NCBI GenBank assembly: GCA_004123355.1
Contig: SCHM01000004.1
Span: 5,483,017 to 5,547,016, forward strand
Length of the DNA: 64,000 nucleotides
Direction: 5' to 3'
Source of the DNA: Amphirosellinia nigrospora
Lineage: Eukaryota > Ascomycota > Sordariomycetes > Xylariales > Xylariaceae
Both the position numbers and the translations under genes were made by a program. Shown piece after piece: positions 13,165-25,085 of this stretch; positions within the stretch are counted from its first letter, which is position 1; each line of letters opens with the position of its first letter. The notes beneath the pieces were generated by a model. That model was given only the letters and a program-made list of their open reading frames with translations, was not told where the DNA came from and did no database searches.

Positions 13165-14173
13165 ATGCGTTTCCTTTGCTTACATGGTGAGTGGCAATCT
13201 ACTCGAAGCGTATGATCACCCTCGGCTTCAATGTTAGTTTGAAGATCACCTAGATCAGGGGCTGCTTTTTCCTTGTTTAGGTCTATCTATTCAATATCTT
13301 CGAAAGCATGTCAAGATGACTGTTCGCTAACTGAGGCTGCTTGTGTATAGGAAGGGGCACTACCGCCAAGGTGAGTGAAACTCGCACAGTTGCTCGCCAG
13401 AAACTTACTGACTAATGGCTGTTCCCGCCTATCAGATTTTCGAAATGCAAACTGGTATTTGATGAAGCTCTGACAAACCTTACGCAGAGGGTCTTACTGT
13501 TTCTAGCAAGAATTCGTCAGGCATTGGGCCGGGATCATCAATTTATTTTCGTGAATGGGAGTGTGCCCACCCAACCCGATGCTGGTTCGGTCCCCCTGCA
13601 AGCTTAGCGTGCAATGCTTGCAATTGAGATATTTGGTGATGGCTGATCTTCGACAGGTGCTACTGCTATCTCGGATGAATACTTTGGCTACGTCGGCAAC
13701 ACTATCACGGAGTATGAGGTTTTATACCATGATCTACTTGATATTATCCACACTCAAGGGCCTTTCGACGGGTTGATGGGGTTTTCCGAAGGTGGAGCTG
13801 TTGCGGCCTGGATGCTCATTGAAAATTCAAAATATCCTCTCACATTTGGGTTCCTGAAGTGCTCTGTTTTCTTTAGCGCTGCTGTGCCGTTGATCCCGAC
13901 GTCGTTCGGACCGGCATCGTCAAACATGTCGATCCGGCGATAGAAGGCGCGATGATCAAAATCCCAACGGCCCATATCTGGTCTAAGGAAAACGATGTCA
14001 ACGATGAAACCGCCCAATCCCTTGCGAGTTTATGTGATGCGAAACTCCGCGAGACATTTGTGCATTCCTCGGGCCACAATGTCCCCGGGTCAAGGTCTGA
14101 TTCGGAAGCTCTCACTGGGACACTTCGAATTATCGAGCGTACGATTGAACGCGCCAGAGACCAAGCCTTATAA
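13165..14173 (+). CDS. FSH1-family serine hydrolase (alpha/beta hydrolase), one apparent frameshift
   Basis: Small alpha/beta hydrolase of the fungal FSH1 family. Members beside polyketide synthases often hydrolyse thioesters or esters of the pathway. Exons 13165-13186, 13351-13370, 13436-13454, 13508-13584 and from 13657 join in frame to give the opening MRFLCLHGRGTTAKIFEMQT, the hallmark N-terminus. The nucleophile serine is in GFSEGG (near 13780), the acid in HIWSKENDVN (near 13975) and the histidine in HSSGHNVPG (near 14065). The frame changes at about 13890, between AVPL and DPDVVRTG, as if one G were missing. About 218 residues, normal length for the family. It lies just right of the retrotransposon, pointing away from the PKS. 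Family call is firm; substrate unknown. Confidence 0.88.
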
Positions 14174-15832
14174 GCACCATCTATCGCCGCTTTTTCAGAT
14201 GCAGGCTAAATATGCACTTCATATAGCGTAGGTAGATAAATCCATGAGAGGACAGTGTTATCTATGTAGAAGGTACTCGTCACCATAAGCAATAATCCAA
14301 CAGTTGGGGTCGATTAGGGTCGGCATAAATGAGGCTCGGGTCTATCGGTAATTTTTGCCTTTTTTTCTTGTATAACTACAAGTTCAATACAGCGTAGATA
14401 AGTACAGAGAATAAGGGATGTCGCGGTTGATCAAATGTGGCTACGATGCGAGATGTGACCGAATCAAGCAAAATTATCGGCCCACACATAATAATGGTAT
14501 GGCAGAGAATGCAAATGGCGATAAACTGCTGTAAGGAAGCGGAGCAGGGGCACTAGAGATAACATGGGGTACCATTCCGGGGTAGATGCACACTAAACAG
14601 GAAACGCAATAGGCATCTGGCAAGGGTGATTCTCTAACTTCTCTCCAATACGGTATGATGCTGTGACGAGTTCTGTAGTGTGTCTGTTACTGACATACGG
14701 ATAAATATCACAAAATTGGCTATCCGGCAGTGGCCCGACACGGCTTCATTAGGCAATTCATCTGCAGTTCAAGGCATGAGGGAACACGAATACATTACCA
14801 ACTGGACCTTGGATCAGAAAAAAAACAACATGTTTTATAAGCAACCCTATGGCTTGCTGCTTTAATAACTGTACTTACACGATTTTCTCTACGCTCCTGG
14901 TAGTCAAAGCACCAGGTATACGTGTACACGTACTGGTATACGTAGTTACTACACGCTTTGACGCGAATGGGTGCTGTCATAAATGAGCATCGTGGGTCTC
15001 CAAAGCATGGCGCAATGGAACCTTGCATGAGCACAGACGTGTTGCCAAGACCGGTCAGGGGAACTACTTTTAATTGAAAAGTTTTCATATACTATAACCC
15101 TAGCAAGAGTTCCCGTCCGATTAGGGGTCTATACTAGCTATCTGACTTTAACCTAGCTACACCTAGATCTAGTAGATGTAGTGTATGACGACCCTGGAGA
15201 ATTGAGGTTATATCCACAGCATTTATACATTCCCTTCTTCGTATGTCTAGGCACACCGACGTATCATTGATGTGCATGGTATATGTATTAAGTAGTTAAT
15301 TTTCGTGAGCCGATCAGCATATGCGAAGCGCCTCGGTCTGTTGATCCGAGCATGCTACCCTACTATGCCTGTGATACCCCGCTGACTGTTGCTCACCTCT
15401 GAGTTAGACGCCATCACGATTTGTACTATGAAATGTATGTATTGTTGCTTTATTCGGATAAAATACTCGCCTTTGTCTGGCTTTGGGGTCAGTTCATATC
15501 TCTGCAGTGCCCCTTGCATGAGGCAATTGTCTGAGGCAATTTACGGGTACTTTGGAAGCTCTCCTATTGTATATCTAGCACAGGCGGCAACAAGCGAAAT
15601 TTACTTTTTGCAATAGTAACCAATTCGTTCACATGTCGGTATTTTACTTCACCTAAATATGTCAACGTTTTACTCAGACCGGGGCAGTGCCGACATCTAG
15701 CCGAACCAAAGCTCCAACTAACATGCGTCAAAGATCTTCGATGAATTTATATCTACCTTTAGGAAGGCTTCATTCAGTTTCTGCTATTCTCATTATCAAC
15801 AACTCACTCGCTACGCAGAAGCCAACATCGCA
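14174..15832. other. Intergenic region between serine hydrolase and membrane protein
   Basis: 1.66 kb without a convincing gene. Short open frames on both strands look random. A perfect 12-bp palindrome ACGTGTACACGT lies at 14920-14931. The 3' end of the hydrolase transcript and the promoter of the membrane-protein gene must be inside. Confidence 0.4.
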
Positions 15833-17288
15833 ATGGATTTGATCCCATACCTTCCCAAAGAACAACAAAAAGCACTTTTAGCTGGCCCTGCTCTCGCGCC
15901 ACCCCCTGGAATAACGCCCAATTTTGACAATCCACCAAACAGAAATGACATCGCCCATGCTACCTTCGTCATTTGTTTGATTTTTGCTACGTTTAGTTTC
16001 ATCGTACGAATGTATGCTAGATTAGTGGGCTTGAGGTCCATTAAGCTGGAGGATGGTAATGCACTTTTGTTTATACTTCGCGATTGAACGGGGTTTGGAA
16101 ACTAACTTAGTCCTAGGTTTTACATTCATTGCTTATGTGCGTCGAGAACTCCCAAGAATGCCAAGCGTACATTAACATTTATTTTCTAGGCAACGTACAT
16201 TGGGTACATATACTGTTGCTACCGACTGCTCGTCGAATATGGCTACTTCATACGTCAGTGGAACCTGCATCTCGGTGATCTGATCGAAATTACTTATGTA
16301 GGTTATGGCGTAATCCCACACACCTCACAACATCAACTGAACAGCTATAGATTCTACAAATAGGCGGTGTTTTATATTCTGTCACCCTTCCACTATTAAA
16401 GGCCTCTATCTTGCTTGAGTGGACACGCCTTTTCGTCCCCCAGGGAACACGCAATGTCTTTTGGTGGCTTTGCAATATCCTAGTAGGAATTCAGCTCAGC
16501 TTCCTCGTAGCATCGGTCTTCGCCCTTAGCTTCGCATGCATTCCGTACCAGAGAATCTGGGATTTCACCGTAGTTGGGAAATGTATCAAGAAATCCGAGC
16601 TCGAAATCACGTCAGCTGCCATCCACTTCGCATCTGACATTGTCATCCTTATTCTTCCGCAGAAGGTCATTTGGTCTTTGCACATGTCGCTGAAGAAGAA
16701 GCTGGGTGTCTCATTCATCTTCTCCTTGGGTGTCTTGTGAGTATATGAGAGCAGGCGGACGCTCTCTCTCTAACACGTGCTGACTGGAATTTTGATAGGG
16801 CCTGCATATCTGCGATTCTACGATTGATATCTACAATTGATTACTCAACATCACCTGATGTCACCTATGCTGTATCTGCTGTAGTTTTATGGGCTCTCGC
16901 GGAAATGACGTGCGGGTTCATCGTTCTCGGAATGCCTACAGCGCCAAAGGTGCTTTTTGAAACGCGCCTAGCGAGTAGAGTTAAATCGTCGTTCAGATCC
17001 TGGACTGGGACCAATCAATCTCAGTCGAAGAATACAGATTTGTCTCAAGCGTCGAAGGCATCAAGCAACGCGAAGTCGTATCAGAAGATTGACGATAAGG
17101 AGGTCCCTCTTCGGAATTTAAAGAGATCAGACTCGGAATCAACAGAGCATATTGGTGACTTTGGAACAGGGCCCCCAAATTCGATTGTTCGAACGACTCA
17201 CGTGAGCACGACAGAGGATTACGATTATGAACATCAAGTCCGAAACGACCAGCTCCAACGACAGCATCCATGGCGAACTAAAGAATAG
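15833..17288 (+). CDS. Fungal-rhodopsin-domain integral membrane protein (SAT4/PTH11-like)
   Basis: Predicted multi-pass plasma-membrane protein with the fungal rhodopsin-like fold. Five exons (15833-16055, 16111-16136, 16190-16297, 16351-16736, 16799-17288) join in frame for 410 residues with no break. The N-terminus MDLIPYLPKEQQ is followed by hydrophobic segments at about residues 42-60 (FVICLIFATFSFIVRMYARL), the VLGFTFIAYATYIGYIYCCY stretch, the VLYSVTLPLLKASILLEW stretch, NILVGIQLSFLVASVFALSF, the FASDIVILILP helix and the last AVVLWALAEMTCGFIVLG. The conserved LPLLKASILL and CIPYQRIWD patterns match this family. The last 110 residues are a hydrophilic, Ser/Lys-rich cytoplasmic tail. 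The family is large in Pezizomycotina and has been proposed to sense surface or host signals; the role here is unknown. It sits between hydrolase and P450, so it could belong to the cluster. Confidence 0.88.
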
Positions 17289-18804
17289 GACATGCATGAA
17301 ACATTGGCTCTTTTTTCTTTTTTGGAATAGTGATGTATCTATTATTTTTTCGAGCGAAGGTGCTACATTTATGCGTATGGATATTAAGACTTAATGTTTA
17401 AATAAAGGGCATGGAAAGAGTAAAGAACAATGGGGTGCTTGACCTTCAACAGACAACATGGTATACCAAGCTCTCTACGGGATTTACCTTTCACCTCTAA
17501 GATATCTGTCAAACCCGAACCTACGGTACCGCACGAACCCTCTCAGAGGTCCATAGTGATCACTACCCTGCTCCACAACCATCCCGCGTTAGTGTAGGTT
17601 AGCCCCTGTTAATGCAGATTTGCATCCCATTTCTGTCATCTCAAGCCGTCCGAAGAAGGCATCCCATCCCGTCATTCCGATTCCTGCGCTAGTCCTACAA
17701 ACCACTCCTCTCGAAATAATGCAAGGTGACTGCTTGTTTCCTGCACCTGTTAAGGCACAAGCATAAAGAGAAATGAGTCTTCTTAGATTTAGAGGCCTTC
17801 GCGCAATAGTGGATATCTACCGTCTGCCACAAGCTCGGGGTGTCTGTCGCGCTATAGCTGGTAGATAGATTACGTATGGGGAATTACATCCCCCTGTTTT
17901 GCTACAGATGCGAAGAATTTTTAGTACTATACTGAGACGATGTGAAAAAGATGGTGTGGAATGGTCAGGGACGTATACAAATAGAAAAAGGCGAAGCCCA
18001 AAAACTGGATGCAGTAAGTACCTATTTAGACACGTAGGCTCCGCTATTCCCCGCAACATCCCGCGTCGCGTAGTTGGGAATTGGGGTTGTAGAGCAACAA
18101 ATCATTGGCCGTTTCCGCCTCCAAGGATTGCCGCTGGAGGTCCGATCGCGACTGGTAGAAAGTGCCGAGAGGTGAGCTGCAGTGTGATGTTCACGTCACC
18201 AACTAGAGCGCAACTCTGCCAATGGCACGGTTCTTGTCTTGCAGCCTGCAGGGCCTTGAACCGTCTTTGCTAGGTTAATGTATGCCAAGCAGATTGCCAT
18301 ATGTTGACTAGTGAAGACTTGCTAGCATTCGGCATAGGGCGTAACACCTCCTTGCTCTCTGTTGTGTTTGAGAGTGACACTTATCACGCCCCAAGCCCTG
18401 GGTCAACCGCCAAGGCTACCCCTATCTTGTACGTAGGGACGGGCAAGCATTCCCAAGGGGGGTTATTGGCACCTTTCACTTGCTGCAGCCACACAGATAT
18501 TGTAGGGACATCGCCTTACAATGATTGATATTGTGACGAGGTTACTGGCCAGTGCAGATTTCATTGCATATGTATCCCCTGTACTACGGCATTACGGAAT
18601 AAAATAGTGCAGCATCAAATCACCAGTCAAGACCTTAGGTTAGTTGTTGGCGAGTTGGTTTTGTTTACTCCATCGATGAAACTTCTCTTGTTTATTAGTT
18701 TTACGACAGATCACAGACATTATCTCACTTATTTGAGTGTAAACTAGTCTGATACAATTGGGCTAACTACTGTTTCCGCTGCCTGAAAAGCAGCATATTT
18801 CCTG
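17289..18804. other. Intergenic region upstream of the P450
   Basis: 1.5 kb without a gene I can support. Open frames such as 17899-18273 show no recognisable motif and no consistent splice context. It carries the 3' end of the membrane-protein gene and the P450 promoter. Confidence 0.4.
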
Positions 18805-20839
18805 ATGTCCATGCTTCACAGCTTGTCGCTATTGGCGAATTATTTCGTCAGCGTCACAGCTACTTACGTTAGTTCTCACCCGACTGCGATTATAGAATAA
18901 AGCCACTGATAATGGAAAGGATAGTGGCTTGTGGTCTTCGCCTATCGGATTTTCCTCCATCCTCTGAGCAAGTATCCCGGGCCGTTTTTAGCTAAAGTAA
19001 CCGAAGGCTATGCCGGATTTCATGCTGGCCTACAACGACTGCATTTAGTCACCCAACAGAACCACGAAAAGTATGGTATGTGATCACGCAACTTCTCTCA
19101 GATTGCTCGTGAGGTTAAGAGCATATCATCTTATAGGAGATGTCATTCGAATCGCCCCCAACCGACTTGTATTTAATAGTGTAAAGGCACTTCATGGTAA
19201 TGACCCTTTTATTGCTTGGGGTGTTGATGTCCATAAATCTCTAACAAAGCGTAGACATTTATAACAATGACAGAGTTGTCAAGTCACACGTTTACCTGGT
19301 CACCCTGGGGTTTACAGGGATTGTCAATATATTCAGTGTCATCGACAGAATAGCTCATCGTTCGAGGCGGAAGTTGATCGGAGCGGGAGTATCGGAACGA
19401 GCTATGCGTGAATTTGAACCGACCATGGCCAGCCAAATTGACGTATTCTTGAAGCAGATCTTAGAGTCGAGCCAGAAATCCGAGCCTTTGAATATGTCAA
19501 CTCACTGTAAGCGCTTGACGATGGACGTTATAGGTTTACTTGCCTTTGGGTATCCCATGAATACGCAAACTGAGGAGCGGTACCGCACTCTTCATGGTGG
19601 CATCGAGGCCAGCAATGCTCATAACAATGTCCTCATGCAATGGCCGAGACTGCAGTCTAAAGTAATCGCTTACCCCTTGCATTACATGACATTGTCTGCA
19701 CAGAAGCGAGCTTTCGAATTGATTGAGAATATGATCAAAACACGAACAGCCGAAGGCGAGCATGCTCGGCGTGATCTCTATGCTCAAGTTGCCGGCCAGC
19801 TAGAGACTAATCCGGAGTTCCGACAGAGTGACATATGGTCTGAAGCACTCTTTTTGATTCCCGCTGGTAAGCCAAAGTCGTGTTAAGGGAAATATAGGGT
19901 TAGCTAGTTGACAAAATAATAGGTGGTGATACTACAGCTGCTGGTATCAGTGCTCTACTCTTCTATTTGACTCGCCATCAAGAATGTTATCATAAATTAG
20001 AGCAAGAAATTCAAACCGCATTCTCGAATAGTGGCGAAATTCACAGTGGTCCGCAATTGTCCAATTGTCAGTACCTTCGTGCCTGTATTGATGAGGCGCT
20101 TCGGATATCCTCACCTGTTAACGGCACACTCTGGCGCGAGCTGGCAGCCGACGATGATGGCAGCAAGCCTTTCATTGTAGACGGCCATGTTATTCCCAAG
20201 GGAGCCCAAGTGGGTGTTAACATATACACGCTACACCATAATCCAGAGTATTTCCCCGACCCATATGCCTTTAAGCCCGAACGGTGGCTCAGTGAAGACG
20301 AGGCAGAGCAACGTCGAATGAAGGATGCCTTTGCTCCATTTCAGATTGGTTATCGTGGTTGTGCGGGGAAGCCGATGGCATACTTGGAGGCCAGCCTGGT
20401 CATCGCCAAGCTTTTGTGGTATTTCAAATTCAAAATAGCGCCCGGGGAAGCAGGCAAGATCGGTGGTGGGAAGGTTGGTGATGAGACTGGGAGACATAGG
20501 CCAGGCGAGTTTCAGATGTACGATGTCTTCGCTTCAGGGCATGATGGCCCGATGCTGGTCTTCGAACCGCGGGGACTCGTTGTGAGGAGCTGGCTGCATT
20601 GTAGCAGCGCGATGAAGGGGGCTGCGGAGTCTTTGTTCCTCACTATCGATCGATGGCAGTACCACTTGTACTCCGAATTATGTCGTATTTACGGTCCTTC
20701 GTATCCTTGCACGCTCTCAGATCCATCGATTGGGGTTTCTAAACCTGTCGCAACGAACCATATGCTTCGAAGTACGATTCTATCTTCTTATAGGCCCTAC
20801 CTAGCTATGAATGGAGAGCTTGCGAAAGGGGCAATCTAA
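18805..20839 (+). CDS. Cytochrome P450 monooxygenase
   Basis: Haem-thiolate monooxygenase, ER-anchored. Exons 18805-18867, 18925-19075, 19137-19196, 19255-19866 and 19923-20839 join cleanly (600 residues). The N-terminus MSMLHSLSLLANYFV plus WLVVFAYRIFLHPLSKYPGP gives the membrane anchor and proline hinge. The I-helix oxygen motif AGGDTTA spans the last intron. ExxR is EALR (near 20098), PERW near 20278, and the haem loop FQIGYRGCAGK (near 20340) holds the proximal cysteine. After DGPMLVFEPRG, where relatives normally stop, the frame stays open for about 85 more residues with no recognisable content, so the annotated stop may be late or the true stop lost. Its place near the HR-PKS and serine hydrolase suggests a tailoring oxidation, by inference only. 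Confidence 0.93.
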
Positions 20840-21262
20840 AGCTAGAAAAACTTCCATTTCTCCCGCAGGGACGAGCACGCGCGATAGAAGTCTCTTGAGT
20901 TGCACACACTAGCTCAGCTGGCGCCAATTGTCACTTGTGATTGAGACGGTGGCTATTGGGTGGGACTATCCATACTTACCTACCTAGTAGGTAGTTAGGA
21001 GGTTTGCCATCCTCGCGGGCCTATCAATACATTTTGGGAAATTAGAGTACAGTGCATTTATTCTAGGTCTCGAGCGTTGTGACATTTCTCGCGTCGAAGT
21101 GTTGACGTGTTGCCGTGCAGCAATTATTCTTCCAGTTATGGGTATGATGGGGCCCCACCGCCATTTTCTCGAGCTCCCGTGAATGGGAGACCTTAGATAA
21201 CCTTGAGGTGGGTTAGTTCGATAGACATCGATACCTCACTTTCATGAGCTCTAGTTAATGAA

Positions 21263-21399
21263 GACTGTAGTTAATGTAGACTGTAGTTAATGTAGACTGT
21301 AGTTAATGTAGACTGTAGTTAATGTAGACTGTAGTTAATGTAGACTGTAGTTAATGTAGACTGTAGTTAATGTAGACTGTAGTTAATGTAGACTGTAGT
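21263..21399. repeat. 16-bp minisatellite (GACTGTAGTTAATGTA)
   Basis: Eight identical head-to-tail 16-bp units occupy 21263-21390, followed by a partial ninth to 21399. A diverged half unit (CTAGTTAATGAA) precedes them. The lack of any mismatch between units shows recent expansion or homogenisation. Confidence 0.95.
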
Positions 21400-21627
21400 G
21401 AAGACGAGACGCACTTTGCACAATGGTATTTCCAAAGGCCAAACCCGAAATGATAGGTGATCTAGCGCGAGAGATCGAACAAACATTCTTGCACTACAGT
21501 AAATAAAGTCAGTTAACAGGAATTGTTCATTTTGAGTCACCTATTCACCACTACATCCAAATAAGGTGATTGGTGCTTTAACGCAACTTTATAAGTCGTC
21601 ACGGGCTCTCAACATATCATTGAAACC

Positions 21628-21744
21628 TACACTTCTTCTCTACACTTCTTCTCTACACTTCTTCTCTACACTTCTTCTCTACACTTCTTCTCTACACTTC
21701 TTCTCTACACTTCTTCTCTTCACTTCTTCTCTTCACTTCTTCTC
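21628..21744. repeat. 13-bp minisatellite (TACACTTCTTCTC)
   Basis: Nine units of 13 bp: seven TACACTTCTTCTC, then two TTCACTTCTTCTC variants, ending at TGCATC. It lies about 145 bp upstream of the first ATG of the F-box/ankyrin gene, so it may sit in its promoter or 5' leader. The strand is strongly pyrimidine-rich. Confidence 0.95.
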
Positions 21745-21889
21745 TGCATCTATCATCTAGTGCTTTATGCGTTTGCACTTGTCAGGTTCTCATCCCCCTC
21801 CAGCCTTGTCTAAATACTTCTTCAACGAGCTATCTATTTCAGCTACCTGCATTTCGATTAGATCATTCTTTGCTCGATCATCTTCTAAG

Positions 21890-22751
21890 ATGGAGACAGC
21901 CATGAACAGCAAGGAGCTATCCTCTACCCGTTACGAGGCCACCTTTGGACGCCAAACTACGAGGGTGTCATGGGATAACATGCTCCCAGAGATATGGCTT
22001 GGTGTGTGATTTCCAATATTTTTTTTATTTGACAGCTTTCAGAGCGCAAGGATCATTTTCTTTCGAGTACAAGCGAGAGTCTAGAAGCTTCTCGGCCCCG
22101 TTCCACAAACCAGGCCCAAAATTTAGACAACTAACTTAGTATGTTCTAGTGATCAAGGACTTTCTCGGCTCGAAGAAGGAAATGTCAAGCCTTTTACGTG
22201 TTAACAAATTTTTATACTCGCTTCTTACATTCGAGCGTGCCAAATACGAGGCTGAAGCCCTCTGGAGTGGCAGACGTCAGAGACATCCAAGTATGCTGCA
22301 CGTTGCATTACGACGAGGAAGACCACTTCACGAGATGGAGGAGATCGTCGCAGGGTATCTTGCGGTCTGCGCGTGGCCTGCCATCCACCATGTCGAGGCC
22401 CGTCTGCACTCACACTGGGGATCTCATCTCCATCTCGCTGTGCTAATGAACCGTGTCGATGTCCTGGATCTTCTCCTGGAATCAGGTGTCCAAATCAACA
22501 TTAAATTTTACGGGAGTTCGTTCGAAGGGTGCGGGCCTTTCGCTCGGGCGCACATGGAGTGCATCGATTCAGAGACGTCAGACTGCAAGAATGCGCTCGA
22601 CGTCGCGAGAGAGTCGGAAAATGCGAACATCGAACGATATCTTTTGCTGAAGGGTATCGAGGACCTCGGCCGAGACGAACCGATCCCGGACTGGAGGAAG
22701 CCTTATTATATTGAGATGTACTCACCTTGTGAGAATTGGTGGTCGGGGTAG
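21890..22751 (+). CDS. F-box-like protein with ankyrin repeats
   Basis: Exons 21890-22001 and 22150-22751 give 237 residues with no break. An in-frame upstream ATG at 21767 would add 41 residues; I prefer 21890 because the F-box follows and the upstream part is low in conserved character. The F-box-like stretch reads MLPEIWLVIKDFLGSKKEMSS then LLRVNKFLYSLLT, crossing the intron. Then comes an ankyrin-like segment SHLHLAVLMNRVDVLDLLLE followed by a second helix pair near NALDVARESENANIERYLL. Fungal proteins of this layout are thought to be SCF ubiquitin-ligase adaptors. This one is short, with only about two ankyrin units. Function inferred from architecture only. Confidence 0.72.
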
Positions 22752-23313
22752 TAAGAATAACTATACTGGCTACGGAATGGAATGCTGTTTAGCTGTCTTG
22801 CTTGTATTAGTAGAAGCAGTCAAATCTTGTCTGTCTGCTTCGCGGAGCTGTTTCAAGGCCACAGTATACTTGGGGGTGTGTATGAAAGAGGATGGATATC
22901 AGGACACTATCAGCTGTTGGTGGTGTAAAATGGGGGATTTGATGTCTTTGCCTACTTGTGATATACAGGTCATAGCTGGATGGCAAATACTGTGGCAGTT
23001 TTTGTCTGGACAGTTAGTAACTTGCGACTGTACTTTCTGTTGAAGCTAGATCGTTGGCGTCTAGGGGCCACCGGAGAATAAGGGATGGGTAAACATATGT
23101 GTATGAAAAGGACAGGAGCTCCCAAGGGGCAGAACAACAGAACTACACTCCTTTTATTTGGCTTTGTGCTTTCGCCATAGCATCAACTTCTGATCCTGTT
23201 CTGTTTCATTCCATTCACAATTATTTTGCTAGTTGGGTCTCGTATAGTTAATACACTGGTGTTCAGATATAATCATCTGTTACCTATAGTGTGATGGTGG
23301 GCTGTACCTGATT
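22752..23313. other. Intergenic region between converging genes
   Basis: 560 bp between the stop codons of the F-box/ankyrin gene and the aminotransferase, which point toward each other. It holds both 3' ends. The open frame at 22711-23043 has no recognisable content. Confidence 0.4.
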
Positions 23314-24661
23314 CTAGATACTGCAGCCACGTTTCAATTTACCCTTCCCATGCTTGACTCTCTCACAAAGTTCAAGCAGCGTATATCCAGCCCATTCGAA
23401 ATCTTCCATATCCACATACACCTGCGCGCTCAACCTAGCCCATAATCGACCTGCGTGAATAATCATAGGGATGAAAGTTTTGTATTCCTTAACCATAGTC
23501 CTCATCATCCAGTCCTGCGTACTGATTGAAGCAAGTTCAACGTCGATAGGTAGGGCGACATTAGTCATCGCACACCTTGACATGGTTCGCGACTCATTAT
23601 CCAGCACTTCAGTCCCCAAAATGCGAGCAGCCGCTCTGCCGCCTTCTCGGGCCAGGGTTTGGGTGTACTCCATGATCTTCGCCTCGCCTCCGAAAACCCG
23701 CTCGCGCCAATTGATTGCCTCCGCCACACAAACGTATGAGCTCGAGTCGACTGTGCCGACGAACTCGAAGTTGTGACAAATGTGGACTTTCTTGATGGCG
23801 GAAGAGGATTGAATCGCGTCCCGGACTTGGGAACATACCCGTGTGAAGTGGGTATGGAAGATTTGATCAAGTGCTGGTTGCGTAGTGGTACGTAGAAGAC
23901 AGCACAACTCCTCGGGACGAAGAGCCACTTGTGGCAGTTGGAAACAAAAAGTCTGGATCGAGGCTCTTGAGGTCCATTTCAACCATGCCCACGGCTTGTG
24001 CGCCGTCCACAAGAGTTAGAACCCCGGCATCTCGGCATGCCCGGGATATCGCTTCGCGGGAAACGAACTCCCGGCAAGCTGGATATCACATCGAACAAGC
24101 AGACCTTGGCGCGCTTCCCGGCACTTGTGGCGTTATCTAGCGCAAGATGGAAGGCTTGCACGATGTCCTCATCCTCGCATGGATATGTAATGTTGATAGG
24201 TCGTGAGGAAACCCTCCCAAGACTACCGTCCACGACACAATCAATCACCTTGGCGCACCCTCCATAAACAGTGCTGAAGTATAGGATTTCGTCTTTACCA
24301 TCGTCATTCCACACGAGATTATGAAGAACCGCGTTAACTGCTGTAGTAGCATTCGCGACGAAGACAACTGTATCAGTAGGCACGTTCAGGAACGTTGCGA
24401 TAGCCGCACGCGACTCGTCTAGGATGACGGGGTATTCATATCGGATATAGCTGTCTGGCTTTGCCTCACAAAGATCTTGATGACGCTTCATAAGATTCCT
24501 GATATCGCGTGGCGCAGCGCCAAATGAACCTAACAGCGTCAACTCGGTTCGTCAAACCTTCCATTCATTCGTCTTACCATGGTTGATTTCTCGGTGCTCA
24601 GGATGAAGTTCAAAATGCTGAAGTGCTCTTTTCCCGAACGGCGAAGTCTTCTGCAGTCCAT
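23314..24661 (-). CDS. Class V PLP-dependent aminotransferase (isopenicillin-N-epimerase-like), three apparent frameshifts
   Basis: Pyridoxal-phosphate enzyme of the aminotransferase V/cysteine-desulfurase fold. Exon 1 codes for [20 protein letters not shown]; an intron with donor in the HG codon leads to [17 protein letters not shown]. Later motifs are [32 protein letters not shown] (the PLP-binding Asp and following) and SNCHKWLF with the Schiff-base lysine (near 23930). The C-terminal part has [19 protein letters not shown] and a normal end at 23314. Three frame changes interrupt it: near 24058-24060 (G run), 23946-23950 (A run, five where six are expected) and about 23771-23775. Exon 1 has no in-frame ATG that I can tie to it; the nearest is at 24661 in another frame, so the start is uncertain. 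It could supply an amine or lyase step to a pathway. Confidence 0.85.
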
Positions 24662-24978
24662 TTTACCCGCCTTGTTCACGAGAAAATTATCAGAAGACAA
24701 GTTTTAAGATTCAGTCGGCGGACAGCAACAGGCTTGCTTATAATGCATCAAAATCACGATCCGCTGTCTGCATCTTATAGTCTTCCGACACGGAGCATTG
24801 GTATAGATCACACAGGCAGAGCCTCACGGTATCCGGTCCTCGGACGCCAAGATCATTAAACCAGCCAAGTCCCATACCCGTGGCTACCCGTGGTTACCCG
24901 TGGTTTTTACTCGCGCGTTGTTGAGACCTCCGTCATAGAGTGGGAACTAAGTGCATACCATTCCTATTGGGGTTCTAG

Positions 24979-25085
24979 AGAGATTCCTATGACCAGCAAG
25001 CAGATTCTTTTGGCCCGCAAGGAGATTCCTATGACCTGCAAAAAGATTCCTATGACCTGCAAATAGTTTCCTATGACCTGCAAGT
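24979..25085. repeat. 21-bp imperfect tandem repeat (GATTCCTATGACCTGCAA)
   Basis: About five units built on GATTCCTATGACCTGCAA plus three variable bases. Because the unit is a multiple of three, the minus strand reads as a repeated heptapeptide close to LAGHRNL. The second unit is the most diverged (TTTTGGCCCGC). There is no sign that this is translated. Confidence 0.85.

Larger units (their letters stand above)
20840..21889. other. Intergenic region with two minisatellites
   Basis: Separates the P450 from the F-box/ankyrin gene. Besides the two tandem arrays listed separately (21263-21399 and 21628-21744), it holds the inverted motif CTTACCTACCTAGTAGGTAG near 20975. No gene seen. Confidence 0.5.

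Noticed and set aside
17899-18273. 124-codon plus frame upstream of the P450
   Set aside because: Composition is random-like (many Arg/Cys), no domain, and an overlapping antisense frame is equally open.
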